Origin: Scolanthus callimorphus
Taxonomy: Eukaryota; Cnidaria; Anthozoa; Actiniaria; Edwardsiidae
DNA: 64,000 bases
Direction: 5' to 3'
NCBI GenBank assembly: GCA_033964015.1
Contig: CM066924.1
Location: 1 to 64,000 of the forward strand
A program made the position numbers and the translations under genes. Below are positions 37,937 to 47,354 of this stretch, in pieces. Numbering within the stretch: position 1 is the first letter of the stretch; each line of letters begins with the position of its first letter. The notes beneath the pieces were generated by a model. That model saw nothing but the letters and a program-made list of their open reading frames with translations. It was not told where the DNA came from and searched no databases.

Positions 37937-38449
37937 CTACTCTCCTAAGTAGTCACATAACGCACCTTGACCGCAAACTTCACGGATTGTGGTGTACACA
38001 TGCTGATTTCTTCCAGCACTAAGTGCATCTAGCTGGCGTGCAAGTTCGACGTGTTGGATGAAACCTAAGTTATCGTCGTTTGCATGGAGATGCCGCATAA
38101 TCAGTTTAATCTGCTCCGTCATGACTTCTTCGGTGCCCTCAGAAGTGTGGATTATGATATTTGGTCTCCAGACGATCTGGTCTAATGTGCTGCGAAAAGA
38201 CAAATTTGACACAAAGGTACGTAAACACTGTACAGACCTACCTCCTATCATTTCCTGAACAGCTAGTGGAATACGTGGGTATTGGGGTTCAGTGACGTCG
38301 GCAGTACGGTTCCGTCGTCTCCTCGGAGGTACAAGATCTCTCGTGGCACTATCGCTGGTTGCGTCTTCGTCAGTTCCGCGTTCCGCCTTCTCTTGCCCTC
38401 TTTCGCCCCCATCTGATAAAACCGATGATGAGTCATCTGATCGTATTGT
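37937..38449 (-). CDS. Hypothetical minus-strand gene, exon B
   Basis: The acceptor TTTGCAG precedes ACAATACG. Translation gives TIRSDDSSSVLSDGGERGQE, a Glu/Arg/Asp-rich low-complexity stretch, a basic PPRRRRNR patch that could act as a nuclear signal, then folded-looking sequence (PQYPRIPLAVQEMIGG, LRTFVSNLSFRSTLDQIVWR, MTEQIKLIMRHLHANDDNLG, FIQHVELARQLDALSAG) and CGQGALCDYLGE with a TAG at 37937. An alternative end uses the donor CAAG|GTGCGT at 37965/37966. It leaves phase 1 and matches an acceptor at 37043, joining in frame to the QLIPEVLPN exon downstream. A 52-bp intron suggested by splice-like signals at 38190-38241 was not used because it creates a stop and the frame is open through it. 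The function is unknown. Confidence 0.6.
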   Translation of the reverse strand, partial: TIRSDDSSSVLSDGGERGQEKAERGTDEDATSDSATRDLVPPRRRRNRTADVTEPQYPRIPLAVQEMIGGRSVQCLRTFVSNLSFRSTLDQIVWRPNIIIHTSEGTEEVMTEQIKLIMRHLHANDDNLGFIQHVELARQLDALSAGRNQHVYTTIREVCGQGALCDYLGE

Positions 38450-38556
38450 CTGCAAACATACATTAAATAACTTCAAAAATTATGTTTTGCCTTTTCTACT
38501 GATTTGATGAACAGCCTACTGATTTTGGAAACAGAGGATCTAAAAAAGACACTTGC

Positions 38557-38811
38557 CTCTGCAACATTTGGGCGGGCATCCTGCGAGTCGTTGTTCTGAG
38601 ATGCCTGTATGAATCTCTGCTTCAAAGATGGCAAGAGGAATAAGGACTCAACCGTTCTTTCAGTCGCACTGTAGGCCTTTTCGTGAAGAGCGTCGCTGTA
38701 CGTTTTGGTAACCATCAAAATGCTCCTCGACATATCATACGCACCGACAAACGAGAATCCATAATCAAGATAAAGCCTGATCCCGGACGTGTTTTTAAAA
38801 CTTCCCGCCAC
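38557..38811 (-). CDS. Hypothetical minus-strand gene, internal exon A
   Basis: An acceptor reading TTCAACAG ends at 38812. The exon then reads VAGSFKNTSGIRLYLDYGFS, with DMSRSILMVTKTYSDALHEK and TVESLFLLPSLKQRFIQASQ further on, and ends NVAE. The following bases are GCAAGT, a textbook GC-type donor (AG|GCAAGT). Using it, the reading frame joins exon B in phase 0 after a 107-bp intron. The nearest GT alternative (GCAA|GTGTCT) leads to a stop within a few codons. I do not recognise the family. The residues have the balanced composition of a soluble alpha-helical protein, with no signal peptide or membrane segment in this part. Upstream exons must exist, but I could not find them. Confidence 0.6.
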
Positions 38812-39700
38812 CTGTTGAACAGAAGATTGTTATTAAGGTATCCAGAACAATTTTGAGTTTTGCAATACATATTTTGAAGATGTAACACTGAGGTTTTAAA
38901 GTTACAAGCAACCATGACACAGCCCTTTTAACCAATAACTATTTTTTAAAATTCCATTCAAAACTTTTTTTCATGGTTTTCATGTTGTTAGATCAGAGGT
39001 TAAAGGCTGATTGAGTTGTAGAAATATTAAACAAAGCCAGTTGTTACAACTGTAAAGGTTTAAATGCAGTTAAAACCCGCGAATAAGAACCTGATTTTTT
39101 TTATTTAGCGTAAGTAGCTTCTTGCATACATGGTACGTAAAGCAAATTTTGCCTACCAAGTTTCTTAAAACAGGTTCCTAAATGTTCAGATGATTTTAAT
39201 TTAAATAATAGTATTACAAATCAATATTTATATCTTATTAGACATTTTGATGTACAATATTGCTGGATATTTTTTCGAGTCTGGAGTATTTTGTCGAAAG
39301 GTGCGTTTAATGGGCAAGAGGGCCTGGGATGTGTGACCTAATTTAGTATCTGGCATACCCCTCTCCTCTCCTTGGGTTTATTAGAAGAAGAAGAAAACTA
39401 CCACTGCCCTGGAGGTATGAAGAGTTTTTTTGTAAAGTTTTGGGGAATTTTTTTACAGTTTTAAGGGGGGTTGATATGGTGAAGTAAGGTTTTTGAATGG
39501 AAAGGTAAAAATGGAGAAACAATTTTCTACAAGAAAACTTAAACATATAAAATTAGGACCCTTCAGGGCATTTGCTCATTTGGAGATCCCCTTCGTTCGG
39601 CCCCCACCTATAGCATCACCCAAGGGATAGAGAGAAGTATACTGCATATGTTTGTACCTATCAACACAGTTTCAGAACCTCAAGGGGCTGCAGACTCATG
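38812..39700. other. Upstream side of the hypothetical gene, no exon recognised
   Basis: AT-rich sequence. Short minus frames (38715-38915, 39343-39546) lack domains and good splice context. Confidence 0.4.
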
Positions 39701-39734
39701 GTTGGGTTGAATGATGTGAAGCAGGCTTCAGTTA

Positions 39735-39830
39735 AGGCCCATGCCGCTGTTTTATAATGTATTGCACACTGTGTTGTTAAACAACAACATGGCGAGCAAT
39801 GCATTATAGAATGGTGGCACGGATGTCAAT
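39735..39830. mobile_element. Short hairpin element (TATAATGTATTGC / GCAATGCATTATA)
   Basis: GCCGCTGTTTTATAATGTAT and ATGCATTATAGAATGGTGGC are imperfect inverted repeats around an AACAACA-rich loop. It is non-coding. Confidence 0.55.
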
Positions 39831-39904
39831 ACTTTTGATTATTTGGAAATTTTGTGAAAAATCTGTTTGTAAAATTATGCTGTATTGACACCTTAACTCA
39901 TTGC

Positions 39905-39995
39905 CTGAATTCAAGCTTCTTTCTTCACACTTCATTTCATGAGTTACTCATAGAGTAAAACATGGAATGAAGTGTGAAGGAAGAAGCTGGAACTT
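39905..39995. repeat. Inverted repeat, about 30-bp arms
   Basis: AAGCTTCTTTCTTCACACTT followed by CATTTCATG is mirrored by CATGGAATGAAGTGTGAAGG and AAGAAGCTGGAACTT. The loop is about 20 bp. Confidence 0.75.
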
Positions 39996-39999
39996 AAGC

Positions 40000-41540
40000 C
40001 TCAAGGTTTGTAGCATATTGAGAACTGGACAAGTGCTGAGTGACAGGTGATCAGAGGCAGCATGGGGAGGCTACATGGAGTGCAATGACCTGGACACTTC
40101 CTGGCCTTGACACCAGCATGGGGTATCAGAGACTGGTGCTGAAGGAGACCTTGTGGGACCTTTTTATATTTTCCAAAAAGGTACTTACAGGTATTCTAAA
40201 GTTGGAATAAAGTACCATTACACGTCTCTTTATTTCCAAGTATGGACTTTCTCAAGTTGGAATACATTTAGCAGTCACTTCATAAATACCTACCCACTTG
40301 CAGATCATGTTCCCAAGACACCATGCACTCAAAACAGGTTCATCTATAGCACCCTGAACCATTAAATTATATTCATTAGCAAACAGACACCCCTATTTCT
40401 TTCAACAAGCAAGGCTGCATATGTGGGCAACATTCCTTGACATATTTGCCATGTCAAACAAAAAGGGTCCATTTTGCCTCTGAACATTTGGCTTACTACA
40501 CAAGAAAAAAAAACAGGAACTAGATGTCAGAACAACAAACGAATGGTGTTATTTTGAAAGTTTTTGCCATATTAGATAAACACAACAAACCAATCATAAC
40601 ATTGCCACACCCATCGGACACATATGGCACAATCTTGACAGATTAGCGTTACATCAGCTAATGATTTTCTTTTTACCGATTATCTGTTCTTTCATTATCA
40701 TTATAAATATCATCACCAAATGGAAAAAAGATAATTTAATAAAAAAGAAATTGGACACCAAAACATGGTATTGTGTCATATTCAATCATGGTTTATCACT
40801 AGTACAGTGTTGGTGAAATTTGTTTTACTAAATTTTGAGGTCCACTTTTTGTGGGCTGACACCCAGGGGGGAGGGGAGGGGTTGGTTGGGGATGATCCTC
40901 AGGAATTTCAATTCCACTCCTAAAAACAAAAAGGGTGTGGCTCAAATAATTTTCACCCTAAAAGATACCCATCAAAAAATTTCCATCTTTGATTGAGATG
41001 CTGCCTTGGATATTGTTTAATGTATCGTCTTGTCAACAAGAACTCTCTCTCTCTTGAAGGTTTGCCACTTTTTTTACAGCCCTAAATGATCAAACTCCCT
41101 TTTATTGTTGCACTGTGTTAGAGCCCTAAATGATACCAGTCTGCCTTAAATTTTATTGCAGATCAAGGTTACCCCTAAAAGAGATCAAAACCTGTGATTT
41201 TAACCCCTAAAAGATACAACAATCATCCCTGACCAAAAAATATGGGAGTCCCCTCCCCCTGGGGTCTGACAATGTTTATTTAAAATGAAAATGATGTTCA
41301 TTGTAGGAAGTGTTGATTAGCTTGGCTATTAGCAGGGCCTGAAATTGGCCATTTTATCAAAGTCCAGTTGGGTCCTAATCATAAAAGAAGTGGTTAAATT
41401 GTTGTTATGCCAAATGAAGTCTCCAGATGAGTGGTGAATGAAGATATTAAAAAGTTAGTTGCCACAGATATAAAATCTAATCTCTTTATAATGCAATTTC
41501 AGGGTTTGGTGACCTCAAGGAGCTTACATGTTAGTTTCAG
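40000..41540. other. Spacer with a degenerate G-rich ended repeat (40855-41270)
   Basis: No gene is seen. At 40855 GCTGACACCCAGGGGGGAGG and at 41240-41270 CCCCTCCCCCTGGGGTCTGAC are imperfect inverted ends. CCCTAAATGAT and CCCTAAAAGATA motifs recur between them, suggesting a decayed MITE related in style to the one at 32.45 kb. Confidence 0.5.
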
Positions 41541-41550
41541 AGAAATATCA

Positions 41551-41636
41551 ACCTGCGAGCAGTGGTTTTCTCCTCTCTTAAGCCAATGGCGAGCAAGTCA
41601 GCCTAAGAGAGAAGGAAACCACTGCTTGCAGGGTAG
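41551..41636. mobile_element. Short MITE/hairpin
   Basis: CTGCGAGCAGTGGTTTTCTC plus CTCTCTTA pairs with TAAGAGAG plus AAGGAAACCACTGCTTGCAG. It is 86 bp long with arms of about 28 bp. Confidence 0.8.
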
Positions 41637-41744
41637 AGAGAATGTAAAACAGGCCCAGAATCACTAAGACAAAAGTAATGACCAAACAACAAAATATGAC
41701 TTGGAAACATGCATGATTCATGACAGGTCGTTTTTTTCGTGTGT

Positions 41745-42066
41745 CTCTGCACACAAATGTCATAACTTTGTCTGGATCGTGGGCTGGTTGACTGGTTTTA
41801 CACAAATGGTGTCAGTGACATGTTTTTCCTACAAAAACAGCTCGTTCAACAACATAACATGCTCCAATTTTGGTAGAAAATAAAACAAATTCCAGCAAAA
41901 TCTCCAACGGCAGACTTTAGACACATTCCAGACGAGGTACAATCTCTGACTCTTCAAATTGAGTAAAATAGTTATCATGAATTATTGACAAACATGATTG
42001 ACTAGTTCCTCCAAGGCATTTTCTCACACATGCGCAAAAGAGATGAAATGACATTTGTGTGCAGAG
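41745..42066. mobile_element. MITE of the CTCTGCACACAAATGTCA family, copy 1
   Basis: Ends are the exact inverted pair CTCTGCACACAAATGTCA / TGACATTTGTGTGCAGAG. The subterminal GGATCGTGGGCTGGTTGACT and ACTGGTTTTAC sequences recur, inverted, in copy 2 at 53668-54032. Confidence 0.8.
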
Positions 42067-42230
42067 GCTGCTATTGTAAAAACGAAAACACTCACTCACT
42101 CACTATCCATTTTCTGTCATTGTCAATCGCGGGTCTGACGTTGCATGGCGTTGATTCCGCATTCTCCATAAAACTTGGTCCAAGGCATCACAGGCCTCTA
42201 AAAGGTAAAAGTAAATTCAGGGACTATTTA

Positions 42231-42341
42231 ACAATTAGACTACAAGTTTGGGTTTTCTATGAGTCAATAGTAGTTAATGAGGCATGTAGCGCCGAGTTGA
42301 CTATGACTCATAGAAAACGAGAACAAGTGGTCTGATTGTTT
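42231..42341. mobile_element. Hairpin MITE (TTTTCTATGAGTCA family)
   Basis: CAATTAGACTACAAGTTTGG and GTTTTCTATGAGTCAATAGT pair with ACTATGACTCATAGAAAACG and AGAACAAGTGGTCTGATTG. Half-copies occur at 61033-61090 and a related hairpin at 57967-58055. Confidence 0.8.
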
Positions 42342-43013
42342 CAGTAGAAACCTAGTAGCATACTAATATCAATTTGTTGCTACAAGGTACTTACTTTCAT
42401 GGTTTTAGACAGTTTCACGTTAACATCCCATGTGCGCTTGCTAGCAAAATTGAGCATGCACACTTGCCAATATCCAATGTATCCAACTGTTGGCGCATGC
42501 GCAATAGCCACTTGTGCAGATCGTGTTATTTTGTGATATGTTCACTGCGTGCACAATTATATAAAAACGGCTGGCGAATTTTTTTGAAACTTCGAAATAT
42601 TTTTCATTGTTATCAGTTTGAGCTGTTGACAATTTTTTGCCGAATTTTCCCTAAAATTAAAACATTATTCAAGAAAAACCTGTTTTGCTGATGTCTGCAT
42701 GTTCCTACTGATCATTTTTTTTTATTTTCAACTTAATGAAACTCTATCATGCTCATCTCTATCATGCTCATCATTTGAAATTTTGAGCAAAATTTACTGC
42801 AGATTTTTTGAGATATCAATTTTGAAAGTGAAAAAGTAGAGTATATTTAGAGGTGTTGTGCGTTGCTATGGATACTTTTCTCATCACAAGCTATGCTGCA
42901 TTTGCACCACATACTCGTCAGTATTGTTATATCGGAGGATCAAATTGACTGGTAGAAGCAGAAGGAAATAAACTGCAAATAACTTACTAGTGCACCATCA
43001 ATAAACAACTATT
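42342..43013. other. Spacer, nothing supported
   Basis: AT-rich sequence. Short overlapping frames on both strands have no domain. Confidence 0.4.
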
Positions 43014-44248
43014 CAGGGCCCGTGGTTTGATGCGCTGGTGCGGAAACGCATAATTTGGCTTTCTCCGCATAATGCGCATAATCCGTCAAATCCCGCATAA
43101 TCGCGCATAATTTCCCATAATTTTGTGAAAAACATCAAAAAGGCATCATTACTTGGTGAATTTCAAACTTCCTTTCCTATTTTTTTCTCACAAAAGTGAT
43201 ACATTTCTTCTGAAATCGTCTGTCCAACGTCCAAACAACTCGATAGAAATGAGAATACTGTAACAAGGCATCGCACTGGGAACTGATATCAAAAAGCAAT
43301 AAAACGTGCTTAATTGGCCAACTAACTAATATTTCCAGCTGAGCAAGATAATATATTCAAACACGTTTGTGCTTTGGATATTTTACAAAGTAAAATCAAG
43401 GCGGAACAGAACGCTAACGGCTTTATGCAGTTCACATTGATCACATGACATTACGCTTTTTCATGGATCTTTGTTTTTGTTATTGTTTCAGACAACAATT
43501 TCATTTCACAAACAACAACGCGAAAAATACCAGGCACACGAACAGCTCCCTCAATAACAACAAAAAACACTGACATAATAACATGGCACGTTTCCGGTTT
43601 TATAAAAGATCTTACACTACCTCCGACGATAGTGCCGATCGCTCTCGGGATCAGGATTAATTTTGATAATTACGCGCACAACGACAGCAAACAAGCGCAA
43701 CGATGTTTGTGATAATGAGAGATCGTAACGATAGCTCTGTTAGTCTGCGTTTAGCTCTTGTGACCGTTTAGTTCATGGTTGGATAGGAGTGCGCTGTTAC
43801 GATCCTTGCGGTATGAAAAAAGTGTGCCTTGGTCTGAGACAAGTAAACGAAAGAAAACCAAACTTACTAATCTTTACTACCGTGTAACGGAAGTTACCGG
43901 TAGTTGGTAACGCTTTTTTGTAAGAAAGTAATAAGCTTTATTAAAAGCGAAAACACACGTCTCCCTGGAAGAGAATGTAGCGTCATAACGTTAGTAAAGC
44001 GAAGCGATTGGAACTCATCACAGAGCATTTTATGGACAAACAACAGTTGTTAAACATAAATAGCAGCTATATCCAGGTAACAAAACAGCTGAAAAGAGCA
44101 AAATATGTTACGGCACTTGTAAAAAAAATATTGCGCAATCCCGCATAATTTCGTATTTTTAGCGCATAATTTCGATTTTTTAGCGCATAATTTCAGAAAA
44201 AATCGCGCATAATTTCAGAAAAAATCCCGCATCAAACCACGGGCCCTG
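43014..44248. mobile_element. 1235-bp non-autonomous DNA transposon with perfect 21-bp TIRs
   Basis: The 21-bp ends (43014-43034, beginning CAGGGCCCGTGGTTTGAT; 44228-44248, its exact complement) bound the element. A 6-bp direct repeat ACTATT flanks it. Within about 110 bp of the left end and 130 bp of the right end the motif GCATAATTT, often preceded by CGC, is repeated 4-5 times, in the same orientation at both ends. Multiple subterminal motifs of this kind usually bind transposase. The CAGGG start resembles hAT elements, but an 8-bp duplication is not evident. No transposase frame is present, and the centre is AT-rich. Confidence 0.88.
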
Positions 44249-44682
44249 ACTATTTCAAGCGCCCTTAATGAGATGTGTGAGACTAACACTCTTATTTGCA
44301 GACATATTTCTAGACTGTAACACCAAACGTAAAATATTGAAACATTTCTAGTCTTACAGAAATGCCCAGATACTTTCATTTGTTAATCAGTATTTTACAA
44401 TTCAAACTCATTTACAGTCAAAAGACATGAAGCGTGCCTCCCTAGAGTTGAATATTCAATTCATTACTGCATTTTATTGATTTAATTATTCAATCCAAAA
44501 ATGCAATTTTGATTGAATATTGAAATCTAAATAATTACTTGTGGTGAACAATTGCTTATTCAGAAATCAAAATTTGAACATTTACAGCCAAAGATGCTAA
44601 AGCGTCCCACCCCCCCACCCCCTAGAGCCCAATAAGGAGTTGATTATTGGAATATTGGATCCATTATTTGATTCAATAATGC

Positions 44683-45010
44683 ATTTCGCTTGGGAAAACG
44701 CCTTTCGATTCGAACTGGGTTTTCGCTTTTTGATTGGACGATAAATGTCGAAGGCGCTTCCATATATGGAAAAAATCCACAGGGAGCCTTTTGTTTGTGA
44801 GTTTTGTTACCAATATGGCGGGCCTGGTAGACTTTACGAGCCTGGTAAATCTCTCCCTCGTTCATTTAGAAAAGACATTGTTGATCAGTATTATCAGGGA
44901 TATTCTAAGAAGCATAAAGGCAGTGACTTAAGAGTTTCAGAGCGTGGTTCAGGAAGGTAATCTAGCCGAAATCCAAGTTCAAATCGAAAGACGTTTCCCA
45001 AGCCAAATGC
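44683..45010. mobile_element. Nested Tc1/mariner-like MITE with about 45-bp TIRs and TA target
   Basis: ATGCATTTCGCTTGGGAAAA and CGCCTTTCGATTCGAACTGG at the left are mirrored by ATCGAAAGACGTTTCCCAAG and CCAAATGC at the right. The right arm of the host inverted repeat reads straight through this place (TTCAATACCGTATTTACC on its complement). The element therefore inserted at a TA, which is now duplicated. Confidence 0.85.
44745..44960 (+). pseudogene. Paired-type helix-turn-helix (transposase N-terminus) remnant
   Basis: Inside the nested MITE a frame of about 70 codons reads PYMEKIHREPFVCEFCYQYG, GPGRLYEPGKSLPRSFRKDI and VDQYYQGYSKKHKGSDLRVS. The pattern G-x-LP-x-x-x-R-x-x-IV-x-x-Y-x-x-G resembles the first helix-turn-helix of paired domains and of Tc1-like transposases, which bind the TIR. 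The frame then runs into the right TIR, so the catalytic DDE part has been deleted. This would make the MITE a deletion derivative of an autonomous element. Homology is judged from the motif pattern only. The alternative is a chance frame, but the conserved block sits in the expected N-terminal position relative to the left TIR. Confidence 0.5.
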
Positions 45011-45211
45011 TTTACCGTATTTACCCGTATATAATGCGCACTTTTTTCAGTCCAAAATGAGCCTCAAAAACGTGATGCGTATTATACACGGAACATCGTT
45101 TTGGGGAATTTGCATAACAACAAATACAAAAGATCCTTTACAAATTAGCTGATTCATGGTTGTGTGGTTCGGTTTCCAATAATAAAGCTAGGATTTCGAT
45201 CCGTGAAACCT

Positions 45212-45393
45212 GCCAGGAGGCGTTGGAGGCTGTTTTTATTGCAAAAATCGCGGAGTTCGTAGTCGCGAGCGCCATTTTGGATTTTGTGACTCGTCCCAGG
45301 ACGCACGTCCAAAATCCAAGATGGCGCTCGTCGGCACTCGCGACTACGAACTCCGGGATTTTTGCGATAAAATCACCCTGTAAACGCCTGCTA
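45212..45393. mobile_element. MITE with long inverted arms
   Basis: TTTTATTGCAAAAATCGCGG and AGTTCGTAGTCGCGAG pair with CTCGCGACTACGAACTCC and GGGATTTTTGCGATAAAA. GCGCCATTTTGGATTTTG and CAAAATCCAAGATGGCGC form the inner stem. The small frame at 45160-45414 is non-coding. Confidence 0.85.
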
Positions 45394-45464
45394 GAAAGCT
45401 ACAATGCATATTAATATTAGAACAACTATTTAAATTTTGCGTGAAATCACTTCCCATGTAAAAA

Positions 45465-46370
45465 TGAGAGGCGGGATCCCGGCCGGGACAGGCGGGATCC
45501 CGGCCGGGATAGGCGGGATCCCAGGTGGGATGGCGGGATCCCGCCTATCCCAGGTGGGATAACGTTTCCCGGGTAGGTGGGATCCCGCCTGGGATCCCTG
45601 GGATCCTGCCATCCCGGGCGGGATCAAAGGTGGGATGGCGGGATCCCGCCTATCCCAGGTGGGATAACGTTTCCCGGGTAGGTGGGATCCCGCCTGGGAT
45701 CCCTGGGATCCTGCCATCCCGGGCGGGATCAAAGGTGGGATGGCGGGATCCCGCCTATCCCAGGTGGGATAACATTTCCCGGGGAGGTGGGATCCCGCCT
45801 GGGATCCTGCCATCTCGGGCGGGATCCAAGGCGGGATGGTGGGATCCCGCCTATCCCAGGTGAGATAATGGCCATCCCGGGCAGGATCCAAGGTGGGGTG
45901 AGATGGTGGGATCCCACTTATCCCAGGTGGGATAGCATTTCCCAGGTATCCCAGGATCCAGCCTTCCTGGGCAGGATCCTTGTTGGGATAGGGGGGATCC
46001 CGCCTATCCCAGGTGGGATAACATTTCCCAGGTAGGTGGGATCCCGCCTGGGATCCTGCCATCCTGGGCGGGATCAAAGGTGGGATGGCGGGATCCCGCC
46101 TATCCCAGGTGGGATATCATTTCCTGCGGAGATCCCTGCCATCCCAGGCGGGATCTAAGGTGGGATGGTGGGATCCTGCCTATCCCAGGTGAGATAATGG
46201 CCATCCCGGGCAGGATCCAAGATGGGATGGTGGAATGCCGCCTATCCCAGGTGGGATAACATTTCCCAGGGATCCCAGCCTTCCTGGGCAGGATCCCAAA
46301 TGGATGGGATAGCAGGATCCTTCTTGGGATGAAATTTCTCAGGGTCAGGTGGGATTCCCAGTGAGATCTT
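45465..46370. repeat. GGGATCCC tandem array, left (period about 105 bp)
   Basis: Units of GGTGGGATGGCGGGATCCCG followed by CCTATCCCAGGTGGGATAAC and TTTCCCGGGTAGGTGGGATC repeat with a 105-bp period (anchor AAAGGTGGGATGG at 45626 and 45731), becoming more diverged to the right. GGGATCCC and CCCGGG are palindromic, so each unit can fold on itself. The Pro/Gly-rich frames on both strands are by-products. Confidence 0.9.
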
Positions 46371-46639
46371 GAGTACCTAATGGGTGGGATCCCGTATGGG
46401 ATGGCAGAATCCCAGAGGGAGTTTTTTTTGAGGTGGGGAAGCCAGGATCCTGCAATGATGGGACACCACAGTGGGATATAAGGGGGAGAACCTGGGTGGG
46501 AAGAGAAGAGTGCAGGGAAATTTATCAGCTGTGTTGGGAATTGTCAGGATTTTTTGTGGGAGGCGCTGGGATCCAGGGATCCTGCAATGATGGGACACCT
46601 CCATAGTGGGATGACAGTGAGACTGGAGAGCAACATGTG

Positions 46640-47265
46640 AAATTCCTGTGAAAATGTTGTGAATGAACCTGTGAACTATTTTGACCTGTGAAAAAACCCT
46701 GTGAAAATCATGAGAAAAATGTGACATTTTGAATCAGGAAAAACGTGAAAAAAAGCTGTGAATTCTATATCTTAAGTATCAACAAAATGGTATGAGAAAA
46801 TATGATGTGAAGAAACTGTTAATTTTGGTTTTCTTTTGAAATCAAAATAACAACCTTTGTTTTGATTCGATGTTTAATTAAATTTGATTTTGATCGTAGC
46901 CATGATTTCCCAACTCTAGCTTTGATTTTCATTATTATTATAACTTGTTATTTTCTCAGGCACATCTTTCAGTATCTAGGGGTGATTGAAGCAGTTGGAT
47001 GAGGGGCACTCTTGTCCCCCTGTAATTATGATTGGGGAGAGGGGGAGGCCCCCCAATAATATTGACAGTGGCCAACAGCATTAAACCTGATATTTCCCAA
47101 ATAATACTTACTCTAATTTACTGCAAAATTCAAGGGGAAAACTCCTAAAAGATACCACAAACTGTGATTTCTTACCCATCATATTGTACACCCCTACCTC
47201 AGTAATATAATGTGAGAAAGCCCCAACAGTCTACATAGTACATCTATGTTTATAGACTAAAGTAC
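46640..47265. other. Spacer inside the inverted-repeat structure
   Basis: Contains many TGTGAA and GTGAAAA motifs (46620-46760), with no gene. A G/C-rich segment with CCCC and GGGG ends at 46975-47065 may be another decayed element. Confidence 0.4.
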
Positions 47266-47269
47266 ACTG

Positions 47270-47354
47270 AGGCCTAGTTTATACATCGTATTTCGGACAA
47301 ATTTAATTGAGACAAATTTAATTATCGAAATTAAGTGACATATAAACTAGGCCT
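47270..47354. mobile_element. 85-bp MITE (AGGCCTAGTTTATA ends)
   Basis: AGGCCTAGTTTATAC at the left and TATAAACTAGGCCT at the right are inverted. ACAAATTTAATT is repeated in the loop. Confidence 0.85.

Larger units (their letters stand above)
44413..46640 (+). repeat. Left arm of a 7.9-kb inverted-repeat structure
   Basis: Beginning TTTACAGTCAAAAGACATGA, the arm matches in reverse complement the region ending at 52272. In order it holds the GAGTTGAATATTCAATTCAT block, a TACAGCCAAAGATGCTAAAG block, a CCGTATTTACCCGTATATAA block and a GGGATCCC-rich tandem array. It is interrupted by a nested MITE at 44683-45010 and a second one at 45212-45393, which the right arm lacks. Confidence 0.8.

Noticed and set aside
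38190..38241. 52-bp intron with GAG|GTAGGT donor and TTTTCGCAG acceptor
   Set aside because: Removing it shifts the frame into an immediate stop, while the unspliced frame is open throughout.
45430..46077. Pro/Gly-rich 215-codon minus frame and the similar frames at 50850-51926
   Set aside because: They translate the GGGATCCC arrays on either strand, with the same composition in several frames and no flanking domain.
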